Positions 35,617-43,013 of a DNA stretch of 64,000 bases are shown here, one piece after another (the first letter of the stretch is position 1; every line of letters starts with the position of its first letter). The translations under genes and the position numbers were made by a program. The DNA comes from Streptomyces luteolifulvus (GTDB lineage: Bacteria > Actinomycetota > Actinomycetes > Streptomycetales > Streptomycetaceae), in the NCBI RefSeq assembly GCF_008806595.1, contig NZ_VZRB01000009.1, forward strand, positions 1 through 64,000, in the 5' to 3' direction. A model generated the notes under the pieces. The model had not been told where the DNA came from and searched no databases. It saw only the letters and a list, made by a program, of their open reading frames with translations.

Positions 35617-36774
35617 GTGGAACGTCGTCACCTCCTGCGTGCGGCCGCCGTCGGCGGCGCCTCGGCAGTCTTCGGCGGAACACTGTGGCGAGGCGCCGCA
35701 TACGCCGCACCCGCCCAGCCCGGACCCGGACCCTACGGAGCGCTCGGCTCCCCCGACGCCAACGGCATCAGACTCCCCAGCGGCTTCACCAGCCGGGTGA
35801 TCGCCCGTTCCGGCCAGACGGTCGGCGGAACCTCGTACACCTGGCACAACGCCCCCGACGGCGGCGCGTGTTACGCCGACGGCACGGGCTGGATCTACGT
35901 CTCCAACTCGGAGATCAACCCCTCCGGGGGCGCGAGCGCGGTCAAGTTCTCCTCGACGGGCACGATCACCGGCGCGTACCGCATCCTGTCCGGCACCCGG
36001 CAGAACTGCGCGGGCGGCAGCACGCCGTGGAACACCTGGCTGTCCTGCGAGGAGGTGTCGCTCGGCTACGTCTACGAGACCGACCCGTGGGGCGTGAACA
36101 CGGCGGTGCAGCGGCCGGCGATGGGCCGCTTCAAGCACGAGGCCGCCGCGGCCGACCCGGTGCGCCAGGTGATCTACCTGACCGAGGACGAGAGCAACGG
36201 CCGCTTCTACCGCTTCGTGCCGACGACCTGGGGCGACCTGTCCTCCGGGACCCTCCAGGTGCTGAAGGCCGGCAGCGGCACGTCCGGCTCCTTCACCTGG
36301 GGGACCGTGCCGGACCCGGACGGCTCCCCCACGTCCACCCGCACCCAGGTCTCCGGCTCGAAGTCCTTCAACGGCGGCGAGGGCTGCCACTACGCCGACG
36401 ACACGGTCTGGTTCACCACGAAGGGCGACAACCGCGTCTGGCAGGTCAACCTCACCAACAGCACCTACGAACTCGCCTACGACGACTCCCTCGTCAACGG
36501 CACGGCCCCGCTCACCGGAGTCGACAACATCACCGGCGCGTCCTCCGGCGACCTGTTCGTCGCCGAGGACGGCGGCAACATGGAGATCTGCCTCATCACC
36601 CCCGACGACGTGGTCGCCGTCTTCCTGCGCATCGACGGCCAGTCGTCCTCGGAAATCACCGGCCCGGCCTTCTCCCCCGACGGCACCCGCCTGTACTTCT
36701 CCAGCCAGCGGGGGACCAGCGGAAGCTCGTCGGGCGGGATCACCTACGAGGTGACGGGGCCGTTCCGGGCGTAG
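35617..36774 (+). CDS. Secreted PhoX-family (DUF839) protein, Tat substrate
   Basis: 385 aa from GTG 35617, chosen because GGAG lies 5 bp before it; GTG 35611 would add two residues. The N-terminus MERRHLLRAAAVGGASAVFG, then GTLWRGAAYA, is a twin-arginine signal peptide. The mature part shows PhoX/beta-propeller-like repeats (CYADGTGWIYVSNSE, WLSCEEVSLGYVYETDP, VIYLTEDESNGRFYRF, EGCHYADDTVWFTTKG, LFVAEDGGNMEICLI). The conserved CEE, TEDE and EDGGN acidic motifs are those that bind Ca/Fe in PhoX. It may be an extracellular phosphatase, but it is shorter than classical PhoX and activity is not proven. A strong terminator follows. Confidence 0.88.
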   Translation: MERRHLLRAAAVGGASAVFGGTLWRGAAYAAPAQPGPGPYGALGSPDANGIRLPSGFTSRVIARSGQTVGGTSYTWHNAPDGGACYADGTGWIYVSNSEINPSGGASAVKFSSTGTITGAYRILSGTRQNCAGGSTPWNTWLSCEEVSLGYVYETDPWGVNTAVQRPAMGRFKHEAAAADPVRQVIYLTEDESNGRFYRFVPTTWGDLSSGTLQVLKAGSGTSGSFTWGTVPDPDGSPTSTRTQVSGSKSFNGGEGCHYADDTVWFTTKGDNRVWQVNLTNSTYELAYDDSLVNGTAPLTGVDNITGASSGDLFVAEDGGNMEICLITPDDVVAVFLRIDGQSSSEITGPAFSPDGTRLYFSSQRGTSGSSSGGITYEVTGPFRA

Positions 36775-36830
36775 CGACAACGACGGGGTTGCGTGCGACG
36801 CGTGACTGGCCCCGCAGGCGCAAAAGAAGA

Positions 36831-36865
36831 GGGCGGCACCCCCGCACAAGGGTGCCGCCCTTTCT
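36831..36865 (+). terminator. Intrinsic terminator after the PhoX-like gene
   Basis: GGGCGGCACCC (36831-36841) and GGGTGCCGCCC (36850-36860) form an 11-bp stem with an 8-nt loop, followed by TTTCT. It is one of the few with a T-run in this window. Confidence 0.9.
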
Positions 36866-36870
36866 GGAAG

Positions 36871-37005
36871 CCGGAGCCGCCGTCGATCGGTTGGTCGGGG
36901 ACCGTCGGCGGCTCCGGGGTCTGAAGGCGCAGCGGGCGGTGCCGCCCCCTCCATGCCCGGAGCCGCTGCCGATCGGTGAGGGTCGGGGACCGACGGCGGC
37001 TCCGG
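36871..37005 (-). terminator. Two related hairpins downstream of ppdK
   Basis: Hairpin 1: CCGGAGCCGCCG (36871-36882) with CGGCGGCTCCGG (36906-36917). Hairpin 2: CCGGAGCCGC (36957-36966) with GCGGCTCCGG (36996-37005). Both carry a GATCGGT...GTCGGGGACCG core, so one looks like a duplicate of the other. They lie just past the ppdK stop on its strand and probably act as its terminator. Confidence 0.65.
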
Positions 37006-37019
37006 GGTCTTGAAAGGGG

Positions 37020-39767
37020 TCAGCGGTGGTCGCTGCCCTGCGACTGGCTCGCGGCGCGGCCCGCCTCCAGCCGCGCCACCGGGATGCGGAAGGGCGAGCA
37101 GGAGACGTAGTCCAGACCCACCGCGTGGAAGAAGTGGACCGACTCCGGGTCACCGCCGTGCTCGCCGCAGACGCCGAGCTTCAGGTCGGGCCGGGTCGCG
37201 CGGCCGGCCCTCGCCGCCAGCTCGACCAGCGAGCCCACGCCGTCCCTGTCGATCGTCTCGAACGGCGACACCCCGAAGATGCCCTTCTCCAGGTACGCCG
37301 TGAAGAAGCTCGCCTCCACGTCGTCCCGGCTGAAGCCCCACACCGTCTGGGTGAGGTCGTTCGTGCCGAAGGAGAAGAACTCCGCCGCCTCCGCGATCTG
37401 ACCGGCGGTCAGCGCGGCGCGCGGCAGCTCGATCATCGTGCCGATCGACAGCTTCAGCTCCGTGCCCGTCGCCGCCTGTACGTCGGCGATGACCTGGTCG
37501 GCCTCCTCGCGGACGATCTCCAGCTCCTGGACCGTGCCGACGAGCGGGATCATGATCTCGGCCCGCGGGTCGCCCTTCGCGGACTTGCGCTCGGCCGCGG
37601 CCTCGGCGATCGCCCGTACCTGCATGGTGAACAGACCGGGGATGACCAGACCGAGGCGCACACCGCGCAGACCCAGCATCGGGTTCGCCTCGTGCAGCCG
37701 GTGCACGGCCTGGAGCAGACGCAGCTCGTTCTCGTGCGGCTCCTGGCGGGACTCCGCGAGAGCGACCCGCACCGACAACTCGGTGATGTCGGGAAGGAAC
37801 TCGTGCAGCGGCGGGTCGAGCAGGCGGATGGTGACCGGCAGGCCGTCCATCGCCTCGAACAGTTCGACGAAGTCCTTCTTCTGGAGGGGGAGGAGTTCCT
37901 TCAGCGACTCCTCGCGCTCGGCCTCGGTGTCGGCCAGGATCAGCCGCTCCACCAGCTCGCGCCGGTCACCCAGGAACATGTGCTCCGTGCGGCACAGACC
38001 GATGCCCTGCGCGCCGAAGCGACGGGCGCGCAGCGCGTCTTCCGCGTTGTCCGCGTTGGCGCGGACCCGCAGCCGCCGCTTGCGGTCGGCGAACGCCATG
38101 ATCCGGTGGACGGCCTCGACGAGTTCGTCGGCGTCGTCCGCACCCGCGTGCATCCGGCCCTCGAAGTACTCCACGACCGGGGACGGGACCACCGGGACCT
38201 CGCCCAGGTACACCTTGCCGCTGGACCCGTCGATGGAGATGAGGTCGCCCTCCTCCACGATGTGCCCGCCGGGCACGGTCATCCGGCGCCGCTTGGTGTC
38301 GACCTCCAGCTCCTCCGCGCCGCACACACAGGTCTTGCCCATGCCGCGGGCCACGACGGCCGCGTGGGAGGTCTTGCCGCCGCGCGAGGTCAGGATGCCC
38401 TCTGCGGCGATCATGCCGTCCAGGTCGTCGGGGTTGGTCTCGCGGCGGACCAGGATGACCTTCTCGCCCGAACGCGACCACTTCACGGCGGTGTACGAGT
38501 CGAAGACCGCCTTGCCGACCGCCGCACCCGGCGAGGCCGCGATGCCCCGGCCGACCTGCTCGACCTTCGCCTGCTCGTCGAAGCGCGGGAACATCAGCTG
38601 CGCGAGCTGGGCGCCCGTCACCCGCTGGAGCGCCTCGGCCTCGTCGATGAGGCCCTGGTCCACCAGCTGCGTCGCGATACGGAAGGCCGCGCCCGCCGTG
38701 CGCTTGCCGACCCGCGTCTGCAGCATCCACAACTGGCCGCGCTCGATGGTGAACTCGATGTCGCAGAGATCCTTGTAGTGGTTCTCCAGGGTCTCCATGA
38801 TCTGCATCAGCTGGTCGTACGACTTCTTGTCGATCGTCTCCAGCTCGGCCAGCGGAACCGTGTTGCGGATACCGGCCACCACGTCCTCGCCCTGGGCGTT
38901 CTGGAGGTAGTCGCCGTACACGCCCTGGTGCCCGGAGGCGGGGTCACGGGTGAAGGCCACACCGGTGCCGGAGTCGGGGCCCAGGTTGCCGAACACCATG
39001 GAGCAGACGTTGACCGCGGTGCCCAGGTCGTGCGGGATGCGCTCCTGGCGGCGGTAGAGCTTGGCCCGGTCGCCGTTCCAGGAGTCGAAGACCGCCTTGA
39101 TGGCGAGGTCCATCTGCTCGCGCGGGTCCTGCGGGAAGTCACGGCCGGCCTCGGCCTTGACGATCTTCTTGAACTTGGCGACGAGCTTCTTGAGGTCGGC
39201 CGCCTCCAGCTCGGTGTCGACCGTGACCTTCTTGGCCTCCTTGGCCGCCTCCAGCGCCTCCTCGAAGAGGTCGCCGTCGACGCCGAGGACCGTCTTGCCG
39301 AACATCTGGATGAGACGGCGGTAGGAGTCCCAGGCGAACCGGTCGTCGCCGGCCTGCTTGGCGAGGCCCTGGACCGACTTGTCCGAGAGACCGATGTTGA
39401 GGACCGTGTCCATCATGCCGGGCATGGAGAACTTCGCCCCGGAGCGGACGGAGACCAGCAGCGGGTCCCCGGCCTGGCCGAGCTTCTTGCCCATCGTGGC
39501 TTCGAGCGCTTCGAGGTGAGCGCTGACCTCGTCACGGAGTGCCACCGGCTCTTCACCGCTGTCGAGGTAGACCTTGCAGGCCTCGGTGGTGATCGTGAAG
39601 CCGGGGGGCACCGGAAGGCCGAGGTTGGTCATCTCGGCGAGGTTGGCGCCCTTGCCGCCGAGGAGGTCCTTGAGGTCCTTGTTGCCCTCGGTGAAGTCGT
39701 AAACGAACTTCACGCCCTCAACGCTGGTGCCGTGCTCAGCTACATGGGGATCTTTGTTTTCCGACAC
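37020..39767 (-). CDS. ppdK: Pyruvate, phosphate dikinase
   Basis: 915 aa from GTG 39767, with GAGGAG 9 bp upstream. It interconverts pyruvate, ATP and phosphate with PEP, AMP and pyrophosphate. The N-terminal ATP-grasp domain (VYDFTEGNKDLKDLLGGKGA, SVRSGAKFSMPGMMDTVLN) is followed by the swivelling phospho-His domain (GILTSRGGKTSHAAVVARGM, with the catalytic His in KTSHAAV). The C-terminal PEP/pyruvate TIM barrel has GLCRTEHMF, EIMIPLVG and VCGEHGGDPESV with the catalytic Cys. It provides reversible glycolysis/gluconeogenesis at the PEP node. It stands alone; structured palindromes lie upstream at 39971-40083. Confidence 0.97.
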   Translation of the reverse strand: MSENKDPHVAEHGTSVEGVKFVYDFTEGNKDLKDLLGGKGANLAEMTNLGLPVPPGFTITTEACKVYLDSGEEPVALRDEVSAHLEALEATMGKKLGQAGDPLLVSVRSGAKFSMPGMMDTVLNIGLSDKSVQGLAKQAGDDRFAWDSYRRLIQMFGKTVLGVDGDLFEEALEAAKEAKKVTVDTELEAADLKKLVAKFKKIVKAEAGRDFPQDPREQMDLAIKAVFDSWNGDRAKLYRRQERIPHDLGTAVNVCSMVFGNLGPDSGTGVAFTRDPASGHQGVYGDYLQNAQGEDVVAGIRNTVPLAELETIDKKSYDQLMQIMETLENHYKDLCDIEFTIERGQLWMLQTRVGKRTAGAAFRIATQLVDQGLIDEAEALQRVTGAQLAQLMFPRFDEQAKVEQVGRGIAASPGAAVGKAVFDSYTAVKWSRSGEKVILVRRETNPDDLDGMIAAEGILTSRGGKTSHAAVVARGMGKTCVCGAEELEVDTKRRRMTVPGGHIVEEGDLISIDGSSGKVYLGEVPVVPSPVVEYFEGRMHAGADDADELVEAVHRIMAFADRKRRLRVRANADNAEDALRARRFGAQGIGLCRTEHMFLGDRRELVERLILADTEAEREESLKELLPLQKKDFVELFEAMDGLPVTIRLLDPPLHEFLPDITELSVRVALAESRQEPHENELRLLQAVHRLHEANPMLGLRGVRLGLVIPGLFTMQVRAIAEAAAERKSAKGDPRAEIMIPLVGTVQELEIVREEADQVIADVQAATGTELKLSIGTMIELPRAALTAGQIAEAAEFFSFGTNDLTQTVWGFSRDDVEASFFTAYLEKGIFGVSPFETIDRDGVGSLVELAARAGRATRPDLKLGVCGEHGGDPESVHFFHAVGLDYVSCSPFRIPVARLEAGRAASQSQGSDHR

Positions 39768-40199
39768 GGGTCTCGACTCCTCGAGGACGCGGTGGCTGCC
39801 CTGACGGCCAGGAACATACCCAGATCGAAGGCGCCTGGGTACGTCCACTTGCGTGTCATGCGCCCGTAACCGTTCGTCCGCCAGCGGATCGAAAGTCAAG
39901 GCTTGGCAAGCGACCGACCGCTTATGTTTTCACTTCTTGAACGCCTCACCCCCCACGGGCTCCTCCGATCGCTCAGATGAGCGGCTTTCGGCACGCCTGA
40001 GTTCGATCGATGAACGATCAAGGGGTGGCACTCAGTGCCACCCCTTGAGGAAGTGCAGTCGCTCATGATCCGCTCATCTGAGCGCAACCCTTATCAAGGG
40101 TGGCGAGAATCACGCTGCCACAGGCGACGGGATTTCACCATGCGGACGTGTCCCGGGACAGAAACGCGCCTGTCACAAACCCGCCGGTCACACGCCCCG
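39768..40199. other. Highly palindromic non-coding region upstream of ppdK
   Basis: 432 bp without a gene, between the ROK gene end and the ppdK start (both minus strand). It contains GCTCAGATGAGC (39971-39982) and its reverse complement GCTCATCTGAGC (40072-40083), the near-perfect palindrome at 40019-40047, TGTCCCGGGACA (40149-40160), and several GATC-rich words. It likely holds the ROK terminator and the ppdK control region. GC content is lower than in flanking genes. Confidence 0.6.
40019..40047. promoter_or_regulatory. 29-bp near-perfect palindrome (operator or terminator)
   Basis: The left arm CAAGGGGTGGCACT and right arm AGTGCCACCCCTTG are exact complements with one central C. As RNA it would form a very stable hairpin ending in a short pyrimidine-poor tail. 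As DNA it resembles a two-fold operator. It lies ~250 bp before ppdK and ~150 bp after the ROK stop. Confidence 0.6.
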
Positions 40200-41402
40200 T
40201 CACACCCCCAGCGCGAGCAACCGTTCCTCGATCCGGTCCGGCGCGTACAGGTGCTCGACGACCAGCGCCCCCGCCCCCACCAGTCCGGCCCGCTCCCCGA
40301 GCCGCGAGGTCACGACGTCCAGATGAGCGGTGGAGCGCGGCAGCGCCCGCTGGTACAGCAGCTCCCGCACCCCCGTGAGGAAGGGCGTTCCGGCCAAATC
40401 CCCGGCGATCATCAGCACCCCGGGGTTGAGCAGCGTCACCACGGTCGCCAGCACGTCACCGACCTGCCGTCCGGCCTCCCGCGCGAGCGCGGCCGCCTCC
40501 GGATGTCCCGCCGCCAGCAGGTCCCTTACATCCGATCCCGAGGCCGCCGGCACCCCGGCCTGCGCCAGCCGCCGCGCCACGGCGCCACCGCTGGCGACCG
40601 CGGCCAGACAGCCGTAGGACCCGCACCGGCACAGCGCCTCGGCACCCGCCGGGACGCGGATGTGGCCGATGTCCCCGGCGCCGCCGTCGATGCCGCGGTA
40701 GACGGAGCCGTCCACCACGACTCCGGCGCCGATGCCCGTCGACACCTTCACCAGGACGAACGCCCCGCAGTCGGGGTGTGCGGTGCGCTGTTCGCCGTAC
40801 GCCATGAGGTTTGCGTCGTTGTCCACGAGCACCGGTACCGCGGCCGCTCCCGTGTGCTCGGTGAAGGCCCGGGCCAGGCGGCCCCTGATGTCATAGCCGT
40901 CCCAGCCCGGCATGATCGGCGGCTGGACGACCCGGCCCGTCTCGCTGTCCACGGGCCCCGGCACCGCGAGTCCGATGCCGCATACCTCCGCCGCCGTGTG
41001 TCCCGCCTTCTCCAGCAGTTCGGCGAGCCAGCGGCCGAGTTCGCCCAGTACGGCGTCGGGGCCGTCCTCGACGACCAGTGTGCCGCCGTGCTCGGCGAGG
41101 ATCTCGCCGGTCAGGGACAGCACGGCCGCACGCGCGTGCCGGGTGTCCAGATCGGCGGCGAGGACGACCGCGTGGGCGTCGTCGAACTCCAGGGTGATCG
41201 AAGGGCGGCCGCCCAGCGGGGAGTCCACGGGACCCCCGGCGCCCTCGCGCAGCCAGCCCGCGCGGAAGAGGCGGTCGAGGCGCTGGCCGACCGTGGCGCG
41301 GGAGAGTCCCGTGGCCTGCTGGAGTGCGCCGCGGGTGGTGGCGCGTCCACGGCGGACCAGTTCGAGGAGATCGCCGGCGCCGGCCTGGTTCCGTCCAGTC
41401 AT
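40200..41402 (-). CDS. ROK-family transcriptional repressor
   Basis: 400 aa from ATG 41402, with GGGGG 5 bp upstream. The N-terminal winged helix-turn-helix (GRATTRGALQQATGLSRATV, GQRLDRLFRAGWL, residues ~18-55) is fused to a ROK sugar-kinase-fold domain (CGIGLAVPGPVD, PVLVDNDANLMAYGE, GAGDIGHIRVP). The zinc motif is HIRVPAG with CRCGSYGCLAAV. Such proteins sense sugars or sugar phosphates. It diverges from the two glycosidase genes at 41523, which are its probable targets. The inverted repeat at 41441-41471 is a candidate operator. Confidence 0.92.
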   Translation of the reverse strand: MTGRNQAGAGDLLELVRRGRATTRGALQQATGLSRATVGQRLDRLFRAGWLREGAGGPVDSPLGGRPSITLEFDDAHAVVLAADLDTRHARAAVLSLTGEILAEHGGTLVVEDGPDAVLGELGRWLAELLEKAGHTAAEVCGIGLAVPGPVDSETGRVVQPPIMPGWDGYDIRGRLARAFTEHTGAAAVPVLVDNDANLMAYGEQRTAHPDCGAFVLVKVSTGIGAGVVVDGSVYRGIDGGAGDIGHIRVPAGAEALCRCGSYGCLAAVASGGAVARRLAQAGVPAASGSDVRDLLAAGHPEAAALAREAGRQVGDVLATVVTLLNPGVLMIAGDLAGTPFLTGVRELLYQRALPRSTAHLDVVTSRLGERAGLVGAGALVVEHLYAPDRIEERLLALGV

Positions 41403-41440
41403 GCGCACCCCCTTGTGTTTCTCAAGTCTGCATTACATAT

Positions 41441-41471
41441 TGGGTTTTGCGTGTTAAATAGACGTAACCCA
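41441..41471. promoter_or_regulatory. Candidate ROK operator between divergent genes
   Basis: TGGGTT (41441-41446) and AACCCA (41466-41471) form an inverted repeat spaced by 19 bp in an AT-rich stretch (about 41421-41475) that is striking for this genome. It lies between the divergent starts at 41402 and 41523. Confidence 0.45.
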
Positions 41472-41522
41472 TTGGTGGTCGTAGCCGAACCAGGTCGGCC
41501 GGATGTCGTCGGGGAGCCCCGA

Positions 41523-43013
41523 GTGGATCGCACTGCCCAGGTCACCGCACGCCCCACGGCGCGCGCCATTGCATACGATCCGCCGTCTTCGGCGTGTGCG
41601 GCGTCTGCAGCGTCTGCGGCGTTTTCGGCGGATGCTCTGCACGCCAGGGCCGCCCGCGTGCTGGAGGACAACTGGACCGGCACATCGACGGTGCCCTCGC
41701 GCGGTCTGTATCCGCACCAGTGGTCCTGGGACTCGGGGTTCATCGCGATCGGCCTGCGCCATCTGTCGCCGTTACGGGCACAGACCGAACTGGAGACGCT
41801 GCTGGACGCCCAGTGGGGCGACGGGCGCATCCCGCACATCGTCTTCAACCCCTCCGTCCCGCTCGACGCCTACTTCCCGAGCCCCGACTTCTGGCGCTCC
41901 TCGACCGCCGGGCGCGCCGCGGGGGCCCCGCGCACCGTACAGACCTCGGGCATCGTGCAGCCACCGGTGCACGCCCTGGCCGCCTGGCTGGTGCACTGCG
42001 CCGACCCGGGGCTGTCCCGGGCGCGCGGCTTCCTGGCCGGCGTGTATCCGCGGCTCGCCGCCTGGCACCGGTATCTGCTGCACCGGCGGGACCTGGGCGG
42101 AGGCGGGCTCGCGTCCGTGGTGCACCCCTGGGAACAGGGCATGGACAACAGCCCCTGCTGGGACGCCCCGCTCGCCCGCATCACCCCCGCCCCGGCCCGC
42201 TCCTTCCGGCGCGCCGACCTCGACCACGGCGCCCCGGAGGACCGGCCGACGGATCTCGACTACGGGCGGTACGTGCGGCTGGCCACGGACTACCGGGACC
42301 GCGGATACGCCGACGGGGCGGGCGGGTTCGCGGTGGAGGACCCGTCCTTCAACGCGCTGCTCATCGCCTCCGAGCATGCACTGGCGCGGATCGCGCACGA
42401 GCTGGGCGCGACCGGCACCGCCCGGCACGCGCGCGCGGAACGCCTGACGGCCGCGCTCGTGGACCGGCTCTGGGACCCGGCGGCGGGCATGTTCCTCTGC
42501 CGGGACGTGCGCGGCGGGCGGCTGATCCCCGAGCGCAGCGTCTGTGGCCTGATCCCGCTGCTCCTGCCCGCCCTTCCCCGTGAGCTCGCCGCCGCTCTCG
42601 TCCGCACCGCGTGCTCACCGCACTTCGGGCTCGGCACCACGACCCGTCTCGTCCCCAGCTACGACCTGCGCGGCGAGGCCTTCGACCCGCACCGCTACTG
42701 GCGGGGGCCGGCCTGGTTCAACACGAACTGGCTGCTGGAGCGGGGGCTCAGACTGCACGGCGAGCAGGCCCGGGCCGAGGCGCTGCGGGAGGCCGTCCTG
42801 CACTCCGCCGACGCCTCGGACTTCGCGGAGTACGTCGACCCGTACACCGGCGAGGCCTGCGGGGCGACCCGCTTCGGCTGGACCGCCGCGCTCGCACTCG
42901 ACCTGCTGCACGAGCCCCGCGCGGCCGGCGCACCAGGTGTCACCAGCCAGACCGACGTCAACAGTCCGCACGACAAAGCACTCAAGAGCGTCAAGGGAGG
43001 GGACCGGGGATGA
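41523..43013 (+). CDS. Glycoside hydrolase, GH63/trehalase-like (MGH1-type) fold
   Basis: 496 aa from GTG 41523, with GGGGAG 6 bp upstream; the frame is open far upstream but without coding character. It is an (alpha/alpha)6-barrel protein. Conserved stretches are YPHQWSWDSGFIAIGLRHL, GRIPHIVFNPS, GIVQPPVHALAAW, HPWEQGMDNSPCWDAPL, GPAWFNTNWLLERGL and CGATRFGWTAALALDLL. These are shared with mannosylglycerate/glucosylglycerate hydrolases and other MGH1-type enzymes. The substrate may be a compatible-solute glycoside or an alpha-glucan fragment; it is not determined. Codon 84 is TTA (41772-41774), rare in Streptomyces and read by the bldA tRNA. The stop overlaps the next start (ATGA). Confidence 0.85.
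   Translation: MDRTAQVTARPTARAIAYDPPSSACAASAASAAFSADALHARAARVLEDNWTGTSTVPSRGLYPHQWSWDSGFIAIGLRHLSPLRAQTELETLLDAQWGDGRIPHIVFNPSVPLDAYFPSPDFWRSSTAGRAAGAPRTVQTSGIVQPPVHALAAWLVHCADPGLSRARGFLAGVYPRLAAWHRYLLHRRDLGGGGLASVVHPWEQGMDNSPCWDAPLARITPAPARSFRRADLDHGAPEDRPTDLDYGRYVRLATDYRDRGYADGAGGFAVEDPSFNALLIASEHALARIAHELGATGTARHARAERLTAALVDRLWDPAAGMFLCRDVRGGRLIPERSVCGLIPLLLPALPRELAAALVRTACSPHFGLGTTTRLVPSYDLRGEAFDPHRYWRGPAWFNTNWLLERGLRLHGEQARAEALREAVLHSADASDFAEYVDPYTGEACGATRFGWTAALALDLLHEPRAAGAPGVTSQTDVNSPHDKALKSVKGGDRG

Noticed and set aside
37026..39869. 947-codon open frame on the plus strand across ppdK
   Set aside because: Antisense shadow of ppdK, whose catalytic His and Cys motifs are intact.
40035..41522. 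Long N-terminal extension of the first glycoside hydrolase frame
   Set aside because: It runs through the palindromic region and antisense to the ROK gene, with no start signal. The GTG at 41523 has a proper ribosome binding site.
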